Assembly: GCA_002403375.1 (NCBI GenBank)
Contig: DHHQ01000014.1
Span: 295 to 23,920 of the forward strand
Direction of reading: 5' to 3'
Length of the DNA: 23,626 bases
DNA from: Thiobacillus denitrificans
GTDB lineage: Bacteria; Pseudomonadota; Gammaproteobacteria; Burkholderiales; Thiobacillaceae
Shown: positions 7,376 to 14,573 of the stretch, one piece after another
Layout: every line of letters begins with the position of its first letter
Position numbering within the stretch: position 1 is the stretch's first letter
Position numbers and translations under genes: made by a program
Notes under the pieces: generated by a model
Databases searched by the model: none
What the model was told of the DNA's origin: nothing
The model's input: the letters and a program-made list of their open reading frames with translations, nothing else

Positions 7376-7614
7376 GAACCTGGGAACGGCAGTTGGGCAC
7401 GCCTGAGTGTGCGGTTTTCGGGTTGCCTGGCAAGGCGGGACGACGCGGCGGGGTCATTCCCCGCAAGGAGGAACAACGCAGCCAGGAGAGCCGAAAACCG
7501 TGCAATCGGGTGTGCAGCGGATTACCCACGAGGCAAAGTATGTCGGAGGCACTCATTCGGTATCCATGCTATTTGACGAAGGCAGATGAGCAGTCAACTG
7601 CCGTTCCCAGGTTC
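7376..7614. repeat. 239-bp segment bounded by a perfect 20-bp inverted repeat, pabB-pabC junction
   Basis: The left arm GAACCTGGGAACGGCAGTTG at 7376-7395 is the exact reverse complement of 7595-7614. The right arm encodes the last PabB residues (EPGNGS) and all but the last base of its stop. The left arm stops 5 bp before the pabC ATG. Inside lies a second imperfect hairpin (7397-7515) and about 79 bp of unrelated sequence. I see no target-site duplication and no transposase. It could be a MITE-like or REP-like insertion, or an inverted duplication of the end of pabB. No protein family is recognisable in the interior. Confidence 0.75.
7397..7515. repeat. Long imperfect hairpin (REP-like) within the pabB-pabC spacer
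   Basis: Nested complementary blocks share one centre near 7456: GCAC 7397-7400 with GTGC 7512-7515, CGGTTTTCGG 7412-7421 with CCGAAAACCG 7491-7500, and a tip GCGGGG TCATT CCCCGC at 7448-7464. The folded arm is about 55 nt long with interruptions. The tip resembles the GTCATTCCCGC-type dispersed repeats common in proteobacterial intergenic DNA; that comparison is from memory. It would form in the pabB-pabC mRNA and could act as an attenuator or a processing site. Confidence 0.6.
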
Positions 7615-8970
7615 GAGCGCGCGCAGCAGGCCGCGGGCCTTGGCGCGCGTTTCGTCGAGCTCGCGGGCGGCGACCGAGTCGGCGACGATCCCGGCGCCGG
7701 CGCGGAAGCCCAGTTCGCGCCCGTGCAGCAGGAAGCTGCGGATCAGGATGTTGAAGTCGAAGCTGCCGTCGCGGTTGATGTAGCCGAGGCTGCCGGTATA
7801 GGCTCGCCGCGGCGTCTGCTCGAGTTCACGGATGATCTGCATGGTGCGCACCTTCGGACAGCCGGTGATGGTCCCCCCGGGGAACACCGCACGCAGCGCG
7901 TCGTAGACGCTGACCCCGCTGCGCAGCTTGCCGCAGACGGTCGACTCGATGTGATGCACGTGGCGATAGCTGGCGACCTCCATCAGCGCGGCGACGTGGA
8001 CGCTGCCCGCCTCGCACACCCGCCCCAGGTCGTTGCGCTCGAGGTCGACCAGCATCACGTGTTCGGCGCGCTCCTTGGGGTGGGCGTGCAGCCGCGCTCG
8101 CAACGCAGCGTCCTCCGCCGCGTCCTCGCTGCGCGGATGCGTGCCGGCGATCGGCCGGGTTTCGAGCACGCCGTCGCGCGTGAGGCGCACCAGGCGCTCG
8201 GGCGAGGAACTGGCGATGGCCCAGCCGTCCATCTGCAGCAGCGCCGAGAACGGCGCCGGATTCCGCTGCATCAGCCGGGCAAACAGCGACGCGGGCGGCA
8301 CCGCCTCCGCGTAGTCAGCCTGCCAGCCGCGCGACAGGTTGACCTGGAACACGTCGCCGGCGCGGATGTAGTCCTGGATGCGCGCGACCCCGGCGAGGAA
8401 GGTCGCGGGGGCGTCCTCGCGCACCGCCTGTCGTGCCGGAACCGCAGGCAGCGGGGGGGGCGTTTCGGCGAGGTCGCGCTGCAGCGCGTCGAGGAGCGCT
8501 GCCTGGCCGTCCTCGGCCATCAGCAGGCAGCGGCGGCTCGCGCGATCGAACAGGATGGCTGCCGGAATGCGCGCGAGCCAGGCAAGGGGAAAGCCGGCGG
8601 CGTCCGCGGCGCGTCCCGCACTCGGCTCGAACAGGGCGCCGAGCTCGTAGCTCAGCGCACACAGCCAGCCGCCGACGAAGGGCAGTTCACGATCGGGCTG
8701 GAGCGCGGGCTGCAGCCGCATGGCGGGATGCGCCTGCAGGTCGCGCAGGCCCTCGGCGCCGTCGATGCTGAACACGTCCTCCGGGAACGCGAACAGCACG
8801 TCCCAGCCGCTGTCGCCACTGCTGAGCAGGAGCCCGGGGTAGCGCTGCGGGTTGGCGGCCTGCAGCCGGATCAGGTCGGGGCGCGCCCCGTCCGGCGGCA
8901 GCGGCCATTCGCGGATTTCGGGGGTGCCGGGGTGATCGGTTGCGATGGGGCGATCCCCCGCGACGGTCAG
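7594..8970 (-). CDS. pabB: Aminodeoxychorismate synthase component I (start codon uncertain, probably non-ATG)
   Basis: Chorismate-binding enzyme that, with a PabA glutaminase not in this window, makes 4-amino-4-deoxychorismate for folate. The C-terminal catalytic domain is clear: GDVFQVNLSRGW, SPERLVRL, ETRPIAGTHPRSED, HVMLVDLERNDLGRV, FPGGTITGCPK and GYINRDGSFDFNILIR. The first ATG/GTG/TTG in frame is GTG at 8799 (401 residues), but the same frame upstream is coding-like and family-like (REWPLPPDG, NPQRYPGLLL, SGWDVLFAFP). I therefore extend it to CTG at 8970, giving 458 residues, near the 453 of E. coli PabB. That CTG overlaps the fabF stop as CTGA, the overlap type used repeatedly here. 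An ATC at 8946 preceded by GGGGGA is an alternative. Ala replaces the Lys of E. coli PabB in PIKGT. Function is further supported by adjacent pabC; start confidence is about 0.5. Confidence 0.9.
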   Translation of the reverse strand: MTVAGDRPIATDHPGTPEIREWPLPPDGARPDLIRLQAANPQRYPGLLLSSGDSGWDVLFAFPEDVFSIDGAEGLRDLQAHPAMRLQPALQPDRELPFVGGWLCALSYELGALFEPSAGRAADAAGFPLAWLARIPAAILFDRASRRCLLMAEDGQAALLDALQRDLAETPPPLPAVPARQAVREDAPATFLAGVARIQDYIRAGDVFQVNLSRGWQADYAEAVPPASLFARLMQRNPAPFSALLQMDGWAIASSSPERLVRLTRDGVLETRPIAGTHPRSEDAAEDAALRARLHAHPKERAEHVMLVDLERNDLGRVCEAGSVHVAALMEVASYRHVHHIESTVCGKLRSGVSVYDALRAVFPGGTITGCPKVRTMQIIRELEQTPRRAYTGSLGYINRDGSFDFNILIRSFLLHGRELGFRAGAGIVADSVAARELDETRAKARGLLRALEPGNGS

Positions 8971-10199
8971 GCGCGCTTGAAGATCAGCGAGCCGTTCGTT
9001 CCGCCGAACCCGAAGTTGTTCTTCAGCGCGTAGTCGATCTTGAGGTCACGCGCGGTGTTGGCGCAGTAGTCGAGATCGCACTCCGGATCCTGCGAGAAGA
9101 TGTTGATGGTCGGCGGCGAGATCTGGTGGTGAACCGCCAGCACCGTGAACACAGACTCGACGCCGCCGGCGCCGCCCAGCAGGTGGCCGGTCATCGACTT
9201 GGTCGAGTTGACCACCGTCTTGTAGGCGGCGTCGCCCATCGCGAGCTTGATCGCGTCGGTCTCGTTCTTGTCGCCGAGCGGGGTCGAGGTGCCGTGCGCG
9301 TTGACGTAGTGGATCTGCTCGGGGTTCACGCCGGCGTCGCGCATCGCGTTGAGCATCGAGCGCCGCGGGCCGTCGGTGCTCGGCGCCGTCATGTGGTAGG
9401 CGTCGCCGCTCATGCCGAAGCCCGTCACCTCGGCGTAGATCTTCGCGCCGCGCGCCTTCGCATGCTCGTATTCCTCGAGCACCAGGACACCGGCCCCCTC
9501 GCCCAGCACGAAGCCGTCGCGGTCCTTGTCCCAGGGGCGGCTGGCGGTCGCCGGATCGTCGTTGCGCGTCGACAGTGCACGCGCAGAGGCGAAGCCGCCC
9601 ACGCCCAAGGGCGAGGTCGCGCACTCCGAACCGCCGGCGACCATCACGTCGGCGTCGCCGTGCTCGATCAGCCGTGCGGACAGGCCGACCGCGTGCAGGC
9701 CGGTGGTGCAGGCGGTGACGACGCCCAGGTTCGGCCCTTTCATCCCGTAGAGGATGGAAAGGTTGCCGGAAATCATGTTGATGATGGAGCCGGGAATGAA
9801 GAAGGGGGAAATCTTCCGCGGTCCGGATTCCATCAGCATGGAATGGGTTTCCTCGATCAGCGGCAGGCCGCCGATGCCGGAACCGATGTTGACGCCAATG
9901 CGCTCGGCATTGGCTTCGGTGACTTCGATGCCCGAGTCGCGTACCGCCTGGATGCCCGCGGCCATGCCGTACTGGATGAAGGTATCCATGCGGCGTGCCT
10001 CTTTCGGGTTGAGGTAGGCCTCAACGTCGAAATTCTTGACCTCCCCTGCCATGTGCGAGGCGAACGGGGTGGGGTCGAAGCGGGTGATCCGGGCGATCCC
10101 GGTGCGACCGGCGACCAGGTTGTCCCAGGCTTCCGGAATGGTGTTGCCGACCGGGGAAATGATCCCCAGGCCGGTGACGACGACGCGACGCTTGGACAA
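8967..10199 (-). CDS. fabF: Beta-ketoacyl-ACP synthase II
   Basis: Condensing enzyme that elongates acyl-ACP with malonyl-ACP in type II fatty acid synthesis. The 410-residue thiolase-fold protein has the Cys-His-His triad: Cys164 in VVTACTTGLHA, His in YVNAHGTSTPLGD, and His in KSMTGHLLGGAGG. It also has GGTNGSLIFKRA at the C-terminus. I chose TTG at 10199 (SKRRVVVTGLG) because it aligns with the family start and has GAGGA about 7 nt upstream. A longer frame to 10256 would run into acpP and is rejected. It starts 28 bp after acpP, the near-universal acpP-fabF pairing. Its stop is embedded in CTGA with the probable pabB start. Confidence 0.96.
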   Translation of the reverse strand: MSKRRVVVTGLGIISPVGNTIPEAWDNLVAGRTGIARITRFDPTPFASHMAGEVKNFDVEAYLNPKEARRMDTFIQYGMAAGIQAVRDSGIEVTEANAERIGVNIGSGIGGLPLIEETHSMLMESGPRKISPFFIPGSIINMISGNLSILYGMKGPNLGVVTACTTGLHAVGLSARLIEHGDADVMVAGGSECATSPLGVGGFASARALSTRNDDPATASRPWDKDRDGFVLGEGAGVLVLEEYEHAKARGAKIYAEVTGFGMSGDAYHMTAPSTDGPRRSMLNAMRDAGVNPEQIHYVNAHGTSTPLGDKNETDAIKLAMGDAAYKTVVNSTKSMTGHLLGGAGGVESVFTVLAVHHQISPPTINIFSQDPECDLDYCANTARDLKIDYALKNNFGFGGTNGSLIFKRA

Positions 10200-10227
10200 A
10201 ACGCAGTCCTCTTTCTGGGGTGGACGA

Positions 10228-10461
10228 TCAGCTCGAGTGGCTGTTGACGTAGTCAATCGCCTGCTGGACGGTGGTGATCTTCTCTGCGTCTTCGTCGGGG
10301 ATTTCGCAGCCGAATTCTTCTTCCAGCGCCATCACCAGTTCAACGGTATCGAGCGAGTCGGCGCCCAGGTCACCCACGAAGGAAGACTCGTTCTTGATGT
10401 CTGCCTCGTTGACGCCCAGCTGCTCGGCGACGACTTTGATTACACGCTGTACGTTATCCAT
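10228..10461 (-). CDS. acpP: Acyl carrier protein
   Basis: Small acidic carrier (77 residues) that holds growing acyl chains on a phosphopantetheine arm. The modified serine is Ser36 in the invariant GADSLDTVE motif. The length and the acidic helix II (DTVELVMALEEEFGCEIPDED) are typical. The ATG at 10461 is preceded by a strong AGGAAGGA ribosome-binding site, fitting the very high abundance of ACP. The 78-bp gap to fabG (10462-10539) is AT-richer than its surroundings and holds a small hairpin (CCAAAC TTT GTTTGG at 10522-10536). It may contain an extra promoter for acpP, but I cannot define convincing -35/-10 boxes. Confidence 0.98.
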   Translation of the reverse strand: MDNVQRVIKVVAEQLGVNEADIKNESSFVGDLGADSLDTVELVMALEEEFGCEIPDEDAEKITTVQQAIDYVNSHSS

Positions 10462-10539
10462 TACTGATCCTTCCTCTTTTGAAATTTGGAGCTTTATCGA
10501 AATTAAAGCCGGTGAATTCTACCAAACTTTGTTTGGCGC

Positions 10540-11280
10540 TTATGCCATGTACATTCCGCCATTGACATGCAGCGTCGCGCCGGAAATGTAGCCTGCATCC
10601 GGCGACGCCAGGAACGTCACGGCGTGGGCAATGTCCTGCGCGGAGCCGAGCCGGCCCAGCGGGATGTGGTCGAGCAGGGCCTGGCGCTGCGCGTCGGGCA
10701 GCGCGCGCGTCATGTCGGTGTCGATGAAGCCGGGCGCCACGCAGTTGACCGTGATGTTGCGGCTGCCGACCTCGTTCGCGAGCGACTTGGTGAAGCCCAT
10801 GATGCCCGCCTTCGCCGCACCGTAGTTGGTCTGGCCCGCGTTGCCCATCGCGCCCACCACCGAGGCGATGGAGATGATGCGGCCGCGGCGCGCCTTCATC
10901 ATCGCGCGCAGCACCGCGCGCGACAGGCGGAACACCGAGGTGAGGTTGGTCGCCAGGATGTCGTCCCACTCCTCGTCCTTCATCCGCATCAGCAGGTTGT
11001 CGCGGGTGATGCCGGCGTTGTTGACCAGGATGCCGACGTCGCCGAACTGCGCGCCGATCGCGGCGATCACCGCGTCGACTTCGGCGGCGTCGGTCACATT
11101 CAGCTTCATCCCGCTACCCTGGATGCTGGCGGCGGCGAGGTAGTCGCTGATCGCCTGCGCGCCCTTCTCGCTGGTGGCGGTGCCGACCACGGTGGCGCCG
11201 GCGTTGCCGAGCGCCAGCGCAATCGCCTGGCCGATCCCGCGGCTGGCGCCGGTGACCAGCGCAACTTGTCCTTGCAACAT
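10540..11280 (-). CDS. fabG: 3-oxoacyl-ACP reductase
   Basis: NADPH-dependent reductase of the type II fatty acid cycle, a classical short-chain dehydrogenase of 246 residues. Motifs: cofactor-binding TGASRGIG at 10-17, NNAG at 87-90, the catalytic Ser140, Tyr153 and Lys157 (SIAS and TNYGAAKAG), and a C-terminal SGATLHVNGGMYMA typical of FabG. The ATG at 11280 has AGGAGA as its ribosome-binding site. It begins 9 bp after fabD, so the two are cotranscribed; acpP follows after 78 bp. Confidence 0.97.
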   Translation of the reverse strand: MLQGQVALVTGASRGIGQAIALALGNAGATVVGTATSEKGAQAISDYLAAASIQGSGMKLNVTDAAEVDAVIAAIGAQFGDVGILVNNAGITRDNLLMRMKDEEWDDILATNLTSVFRLSRAVLRAMMKARRGRIISIASVVGAMGNAGQTNYGAAKAGIMGFTKSLANEVGSRNITVNCVAPGFIDTDMTRALPDAQRQALLDHIPLGRLGSAQDIAHAVTFLASPDAGYISGATLHVNGGMYMA

Positions 11281-11289
11281 GTCGTCTCC

Positions 11290-12213
11290 TTATTGATTGA
11301 GTGCCGCCGCGAGGCTGGCTTCGTCGACCAGCGCCAGTGCCGGCAGACTGTCGTCGATGCGCTTGCTGAGGCCCGCCAGCACCTTGCCAGGGCCGCATTC
11401 GATCACGCGTTCGATGCCGTCCGCCTTCAGCGCCTGGACGGTCTCGACCCAGCGCACCGGGGTGTGCAGCTGCTTCGCCAGCGCCGCGCGGATCGCCTCG
11501 GGCTCGGCGTGGCGCTGCACGTCGGTGTTGTGCAGCACCGGGATCGCCGGCGTGGCGATCGCGATGCCCTGCAGGTGGGCCAGCAGCTTGTCCGCGGCCG
11601 GCTGCATCAGCGAGGAATGCGAAGGCACCGACACCGGCAGCGGCAGCGCGCGCTTCGCGCCCTTCTCCTTCGCCAGCACCATCGCGCGCTCGACCGCCGC
11701 CTTGTTGCCGGCGATGACGACCTGGCCGGGCGAATTGAGGTTCACCGCCTCGACCACTTCGCCCGCCGCCGCATCGGCGCACACGGCACGCACCGCGTCG
11801 TCGTCCAGCCCCAGGATCGCCGCCATCGCGCCGACACCTTCGGGAACCGCCGCCTGCATTGCCTCGGCGCGGAAGCGCACCAGTCTGATCGCATCGGCAA
11901 AATTCAAGGCGCCAGCCGCCACCAGCGCCGCGTATTCGCCGAGGCTGTGCCCGGCCAGCAACGCCGGCGTCGCGCCGCCCGCCGCCTGCCACGCGCGCCA
12001 GGCGGCAACGTCGGCCGCCAGCATCGCGGGCTGGGTATTGACGGTCTGGTTCAGCAGATCGGCAGGACCTTCGGCGACCAGCGCCCACAGGTCGAAACCA
12101 AGGGCATCGGAGGCCTCGGCGAAGGTCGCGCGCACTTCGGCGCGCTCGCCCCATCCCTGCATCATGCCGACCGACTGCGACCCCTGCCCGGGGAATACGA
12201 ATGCAAGCTTCAT
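11290..12213 (-). CDS. fabD: Malonyl-CoA:ACP transacylase
   Basis: Transfers malonyl from CoA to ACP, supplying extender units to FabH and FabF. The protein is 307 residues with the start MKLAFVFPGQGSQ, the nucleophile Ser90 in LLAGHSLGEYAALVAAG, and the catalytic His199 in VSVPSHSSLM. Two ATGs are adjacent (12216 and 12213); I chose 12213 because GGAAAG (minus strand 12222-12217) then lies at a better distance and the protein starts as in homologues. The open frame continues upstream through fabH in another frame, which is not coding. A hairpin at 12238-12271 separates it from fabH; fabG follows 9 bp downstream. Confidence 0.97.
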   Translation of the reverse strand: MKLAFVFPGQGSQSVGMMQGWGERAEVRATFAEASDALGFDLWALVAEGPADLLNQTVNTQPAMLAADVAAWRAWQAAGGATPALLAGHSLGEYAALVAAGALNFADAIRLVRFRAEAMQAAVPEGVGAMAAILGLDDDAVRAVCADAAAGEVVEAVNLNSPGQVVIAGNKAAVERAMVLAKEKGAKRALPLPVSVPSHSSLMQPAADKLLAHLQGIAIATPAIPVLHNTDVQRHAEPEAIRAALAKQLHTPVRWVETVQALKADGIERVIECGPGKVLAGLSKRIDDSLPALALVDEASLAAALNQ

Positions 12214-12237
12214 CATCTTTCCATGAATGTGTTGGCG

Positions 12238-12271
12238 AAGGCGCAGGCTCGCTCGTCGGGCCTGGCGCCTT
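12238..12271 (-). other. Intercistronic stem-loop between fabH and fabD
   Basis: AAGGCGCAGGC (12238-12248) pairs with GCCTGGCGCCTT (12260-12271), giving 11 base pairs with one bulged base and an 11-nt loop. It occupies the 95-bp fabH-fabD gap, unusually long for this operon. There is no T-run on the minus strand, so attenuation or RNase processing is more likely than termination. Confidence 0.5.
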
Positions 12272-12308
12272 GGCCGGATACGAAAGCCAGTATCAACGGC
12301 ACCGTCCG

Positions 12309-13268
12309 TCAGTACTTGAGCAGCGCCGAGCCCCAGGTGAAACCGCCGCCGAACGCCTCCATCAGCACGGTCTGGCCGCGCTGGATGCGGCCGTCGCGCA
12401 CCGCCACGTCGAACGCCAGCGGCACCGAGGCGGCCGAGGTGTTGCCATGGCCGGCGACGGTCGTCACCACGTTGTCCATGCTCATGCCGAGCTTCTTCGC
12501 GGTCGCCGAAATGATGCGGATATTGGCCTGGTGCGGCACCAGCCAGTCGATGTCGGACTTCTGCAGGCCGTTGGCTTCGAGCGTCTCGTCGACGATGCGG
12601 TCGAGCGTGTTGACCGCCATCTTGAACACGGGATTGCCTTCCATGCGCATCAGCGCCGGCTCGCCGAGCCCGGTCGAGGGACCGGTGGTGGTGCGCAGGA
12701 GCTCCTTGTGGCGCCCGTCGGCATGGATGTGGGTGGCGATGATGCCGGGTTCGTCGGACGCCCCCAGCACCACCGCGCCGGCGCCGTCGCCCCACAGGAT
12801 GCAATTGCCGCGGTCGTTCCAGTCGGTGATGCGCGAAAGCGTCTCGGCGCCGATCACCAGCACGTGCTTCGCCGCGCCGGTCTTGATGAACTGGTCGGCG
12901 ACCGACAGCGCGTAGACGAATCCGCTGCACACCGCCTGCAGGTCGAACGCGGGCCTGCCGTTGGTCATGCCGAGCTTGGACTGCACGATGCACGCCGTGC
13001 TGGGAAACACCAGATCGGGCGTGGTGGTGGCCACCAGCAACAGGTCGATGTCGTCGACGGCCACGCCGGCCGCCTCCATCGCGGCACGCGCGGCGTGCGC
13101 GGCGAGATCGCTGGTCAGCTCGCCTTCGGCGGCGATGTGGCGCTCACGGATGCCGGTGCGCTCGACGATCCACTGGTCGTTGGTGTCGACCAGCTTTTCG
13201 AGGTCGGCGTTGGTGAGGATGTGGGCAGGCAGATAGCTGCCGGTGCCGAGAATGCGGGAATAGGTCAA
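12309..13268 (-). CDS. fabH: Beta-ketoacyl-ACP synthase III
   Basis: Starts fatty acid synthesis by condensing acetyl-CoA with malonyl-ACP. The 319-residue protein has the FabH triad: Cys114 in LQAVCSGFVYAL, His246 in WLVPHQANIRI, and Asn276 in GHGNTSAASVPLA. The GAFGGGFTWGSALLKY-type C-terminus is also typical. The start is TTG at 13268, giving MTYSRILGTGSYLP as in homologues; its TTGA overlaps the plsX stop by 4 nt, so translation is probably coupled to plsX. fabD follows after a 95-bp gap with a stem-loop. Confidence 0.97.
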   Translation of the reverse strand: MTYSRILGTGSYLPAHILTNADLEKLVDTNDQWIVERTGIRERHIAAEGELTSDLAAHAARAAMEAAGVAVDDIDLLLVATTTPDLVFPSTACIVQSKLGMTNGRPAFDLQAVCSGFVYALSVADQFIKTGAAKHVLVIGAETLSRITDWNDRGNCILWGDGAGAVVLGASDEPGIIATHIHADGRHKELLRTTTGPSTGLGEPALMRMEGNPVFKMAVNTLDRIVDETLEANGLQKSDIDWLVPHQANIRIISATAKKLGMSMDNVVTTVAGHGNTSAASVPLAFDVAVRDGRIQRGQTVLMEAFGGGFTWGSALLKY

Positions 13269-14284
13269 GCGGCCACCCGTTGGGCTAGTTGGATCTGGTC
13301 GGTGATGCGCTTCAGCACGTTGTTGCGGACTTCGTCACTGGCGGTCTCGATCGCGTGCTCGAAGGAGAAGCGGTCGGCCGAGCCGTGGCTCTTCACCACC
13401 ACCCCCTTGAGGCCGAGCAGCGTGGCGCCGTTGTAGCGGCGGGGATCGAGGCGGCGCTTGAAGGCGTTCATGACCGGCAAGGCGACGAGGCCGGCGATGC
13501 GGGTCAGCCAGTTGCGCTTGAACTCCGCGCGCAAGGTGGCGGACACCATCTTGGCAAGCCCCTCCGACGCCTTCAGCGTGACGTTGCCGACGAAGCCGTC
13601 GCAGACGACCACGTCGGTGGTGCCCTTGAAGATGTCGTCGCCTTCGACGTTGCCGTAGAAGTTGAGGTCGCTGGCGCGCAGCAGCTCGGCCGCCTGCTTG
13701 ACCACCTCGTTGCCCTTGATCTCTTCCTCGCCGATGTTCAGCAGGCCGACGCTCGGCCTCGGCTTGTGCTCCACCGCCGACACCAGCATCGCCCCCATGA
13801 TGCCGAACTGCAGCAGGTGCTCGGCGGTGCAATCGACGTTGGCGCCCATGTCGAGCACCAGCACATGCCCGGTGAGGGTCGGCATCACGGCGGCAATCGC
13901 CGGCCGGTCGATGCCGGGAAGCGTCTTCAGGACGAAACGCGCGGTCGCCATCAGGGCGCCGGTATTCCCCGCCGACACGCAGGCATCGGCCTCGCCAGAC
14001 TTGACGAGGTCGATGGCCACCCGCATGGAGGAATCCTTCTTGTTGCGCAGCGCCAGCGCCGGCGCCTCGTCCATGGCCACCACCTGGCTCGCGTGACGAA
14101 CGATCAGGCGCGGACCGGGTTCGGCGCGCTGCGCCTTGAGCTCGGCTGCGACGACGTCCTGCGGCCCGACCAGAATCACGTTCAGGTCAGGCAGGCGCGC
14201 GAGACTGCGGATCGCCGCCGGGACGGTGACATGAGGGCCATGATCCCCCCCCATGACGTCGATGGCGACTGTGATGTTTCTCAT
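13265..14284 (-). CDS. plsX: Phosphate acyltransferase PlsX
   Basis: Converts acyl-ACP and phosphate to acyl-phosphate, the first committed step towards phosphatidic acid in the PlsX/PlsY route. The 339-residue protein starts ITVAIDVMGGDHGP, the family signature, and contains SGEADACVSAGNTGALMA, GANVDCTAEHLLQFG, NIGEEEIKGNE and VCDGFVGNVTLKASEG. It lies between rpmF (80 bp upstream, with a hairpin) and fabH (TTGA overlap), the conserved rpmF-plsX-fabH order. Confidence 0.97.
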   Translation of the reverse strand: MRNITVAIDVMGGDHGPHVTVPAAIRSLARLPDLNVILVGPQDVVAAELKAQRAEPGPRLIVRHASQVVAMDEAPALALRNKKDSSMRVAIDLVKSGEADACVSAGNTGALMATARFVLKTLPGIDRPAIAAVMPTLTGHVLVLDMGANVDCTAEHLLQFGIMGAMLVSAVEHKPRPSVGLLNIGEEEIKGNEVVKQAAELLRASDLNFYGNVEGDDIFKGTTDVVVCDGFVGNVTLKASEGLAKMVSATLRAEFKRNWLTRIAGLVALPVMNAFKRRLDPRRYNGATLLGLKGVVVKSHGSADRFSFEHAIETASDEVRNNVLKRITDQIQLAQRVAA

Positions 14285-14317
14285 ACAGCCGGAATCCCTG
14301 GCCGGATCGCAGCGCCA

Positions 14318-14337
14318 GGCCGGAGAACCCTCCGGCC
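14318..14337 (-). other. Perfect 8-bp hairpin between rpmF and plsX
   Basis: GGCCGGAG, loop of 4, CTCCGGCC lies 26 nt downstream of the rpmF stop and 34 nt upstream of the plsX start. No T-run follows on the minus strand. It may protect the abundant rpmF message or lower read-through into plsX; that role is inference. Confidence 0.5.
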
Positions 14338-14363
14338 ACGCGCGGATCCTGAGCCTCAGGAAA

Positions 14364-14543
14364 TTACTCGCCCTTGGCCTTGACGACCTTGCGGCCGCGG
14401 TAGAAGCCGTTGGGGCTGATGTGATGGCGCAGGTGCGCTTCGCCAGTGGTCGGCTCGACGGCCAGCGGCGGGTTGGTCAGAAAATCGTGCGAGCGATGCA
14501 TGCCGCGCTTGGACGGGGACTTCTTGTTCTGCTGGACTGCCAT
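14364..14543 (-). CDS. rpmF: Ribosomal protein L32 (bL32)
   Basis: A 59-residue protein of the large ribosomal subunit. The translation begins MAVQQNKKSPSKRGMHRSHD, has the central NPPLAVEPTTGEAHLRHHIS, and ends GFYRGRKVVKAKGE. It lacks the four zinc cysteines found in some bL32 proteins, so it is the zinc-free form, as in E. coli. The ATG at 14543 has a strong AGGAG ribosome-binding site 7 nt upstream. It lies 30 bp after yceD and 80 bp before plsX, the conserved yceD-rpmF-plsX order. Confidence 0.97.
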   Translation of the reverse strand: MAVQQNKKSPSKRGMHRSHDFLTNPPLAVEPTTGEAHLRHHISPNGFYRGRKVVKAKGE

Positions 14544-14573
14544 TTCTTGCTCCTTAAAATTCGTTCGCGCCCC

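Noticed and set aside
7368..7556. Small ORF in the pabB-pabC spacer (62 codons, minus strand)
   Set aside because: It runs through the hairpin and inverted-repeat arm, has no recognisable family and no ribosome-binding site.
6337..9033. 898-codon plus-strand frame across mltG, pabC and pabB
   Set aside because: It is a shadow of three recognised minus-strand genes; composition is Arg/Gln/Ala/His-rich with no domain.
10567..12915. 782-codon plus-strand frame across fabG, fabD and fabH
   Set aside because: Shadow of the fab genes; low-complexity Arg/His/Asp composition.
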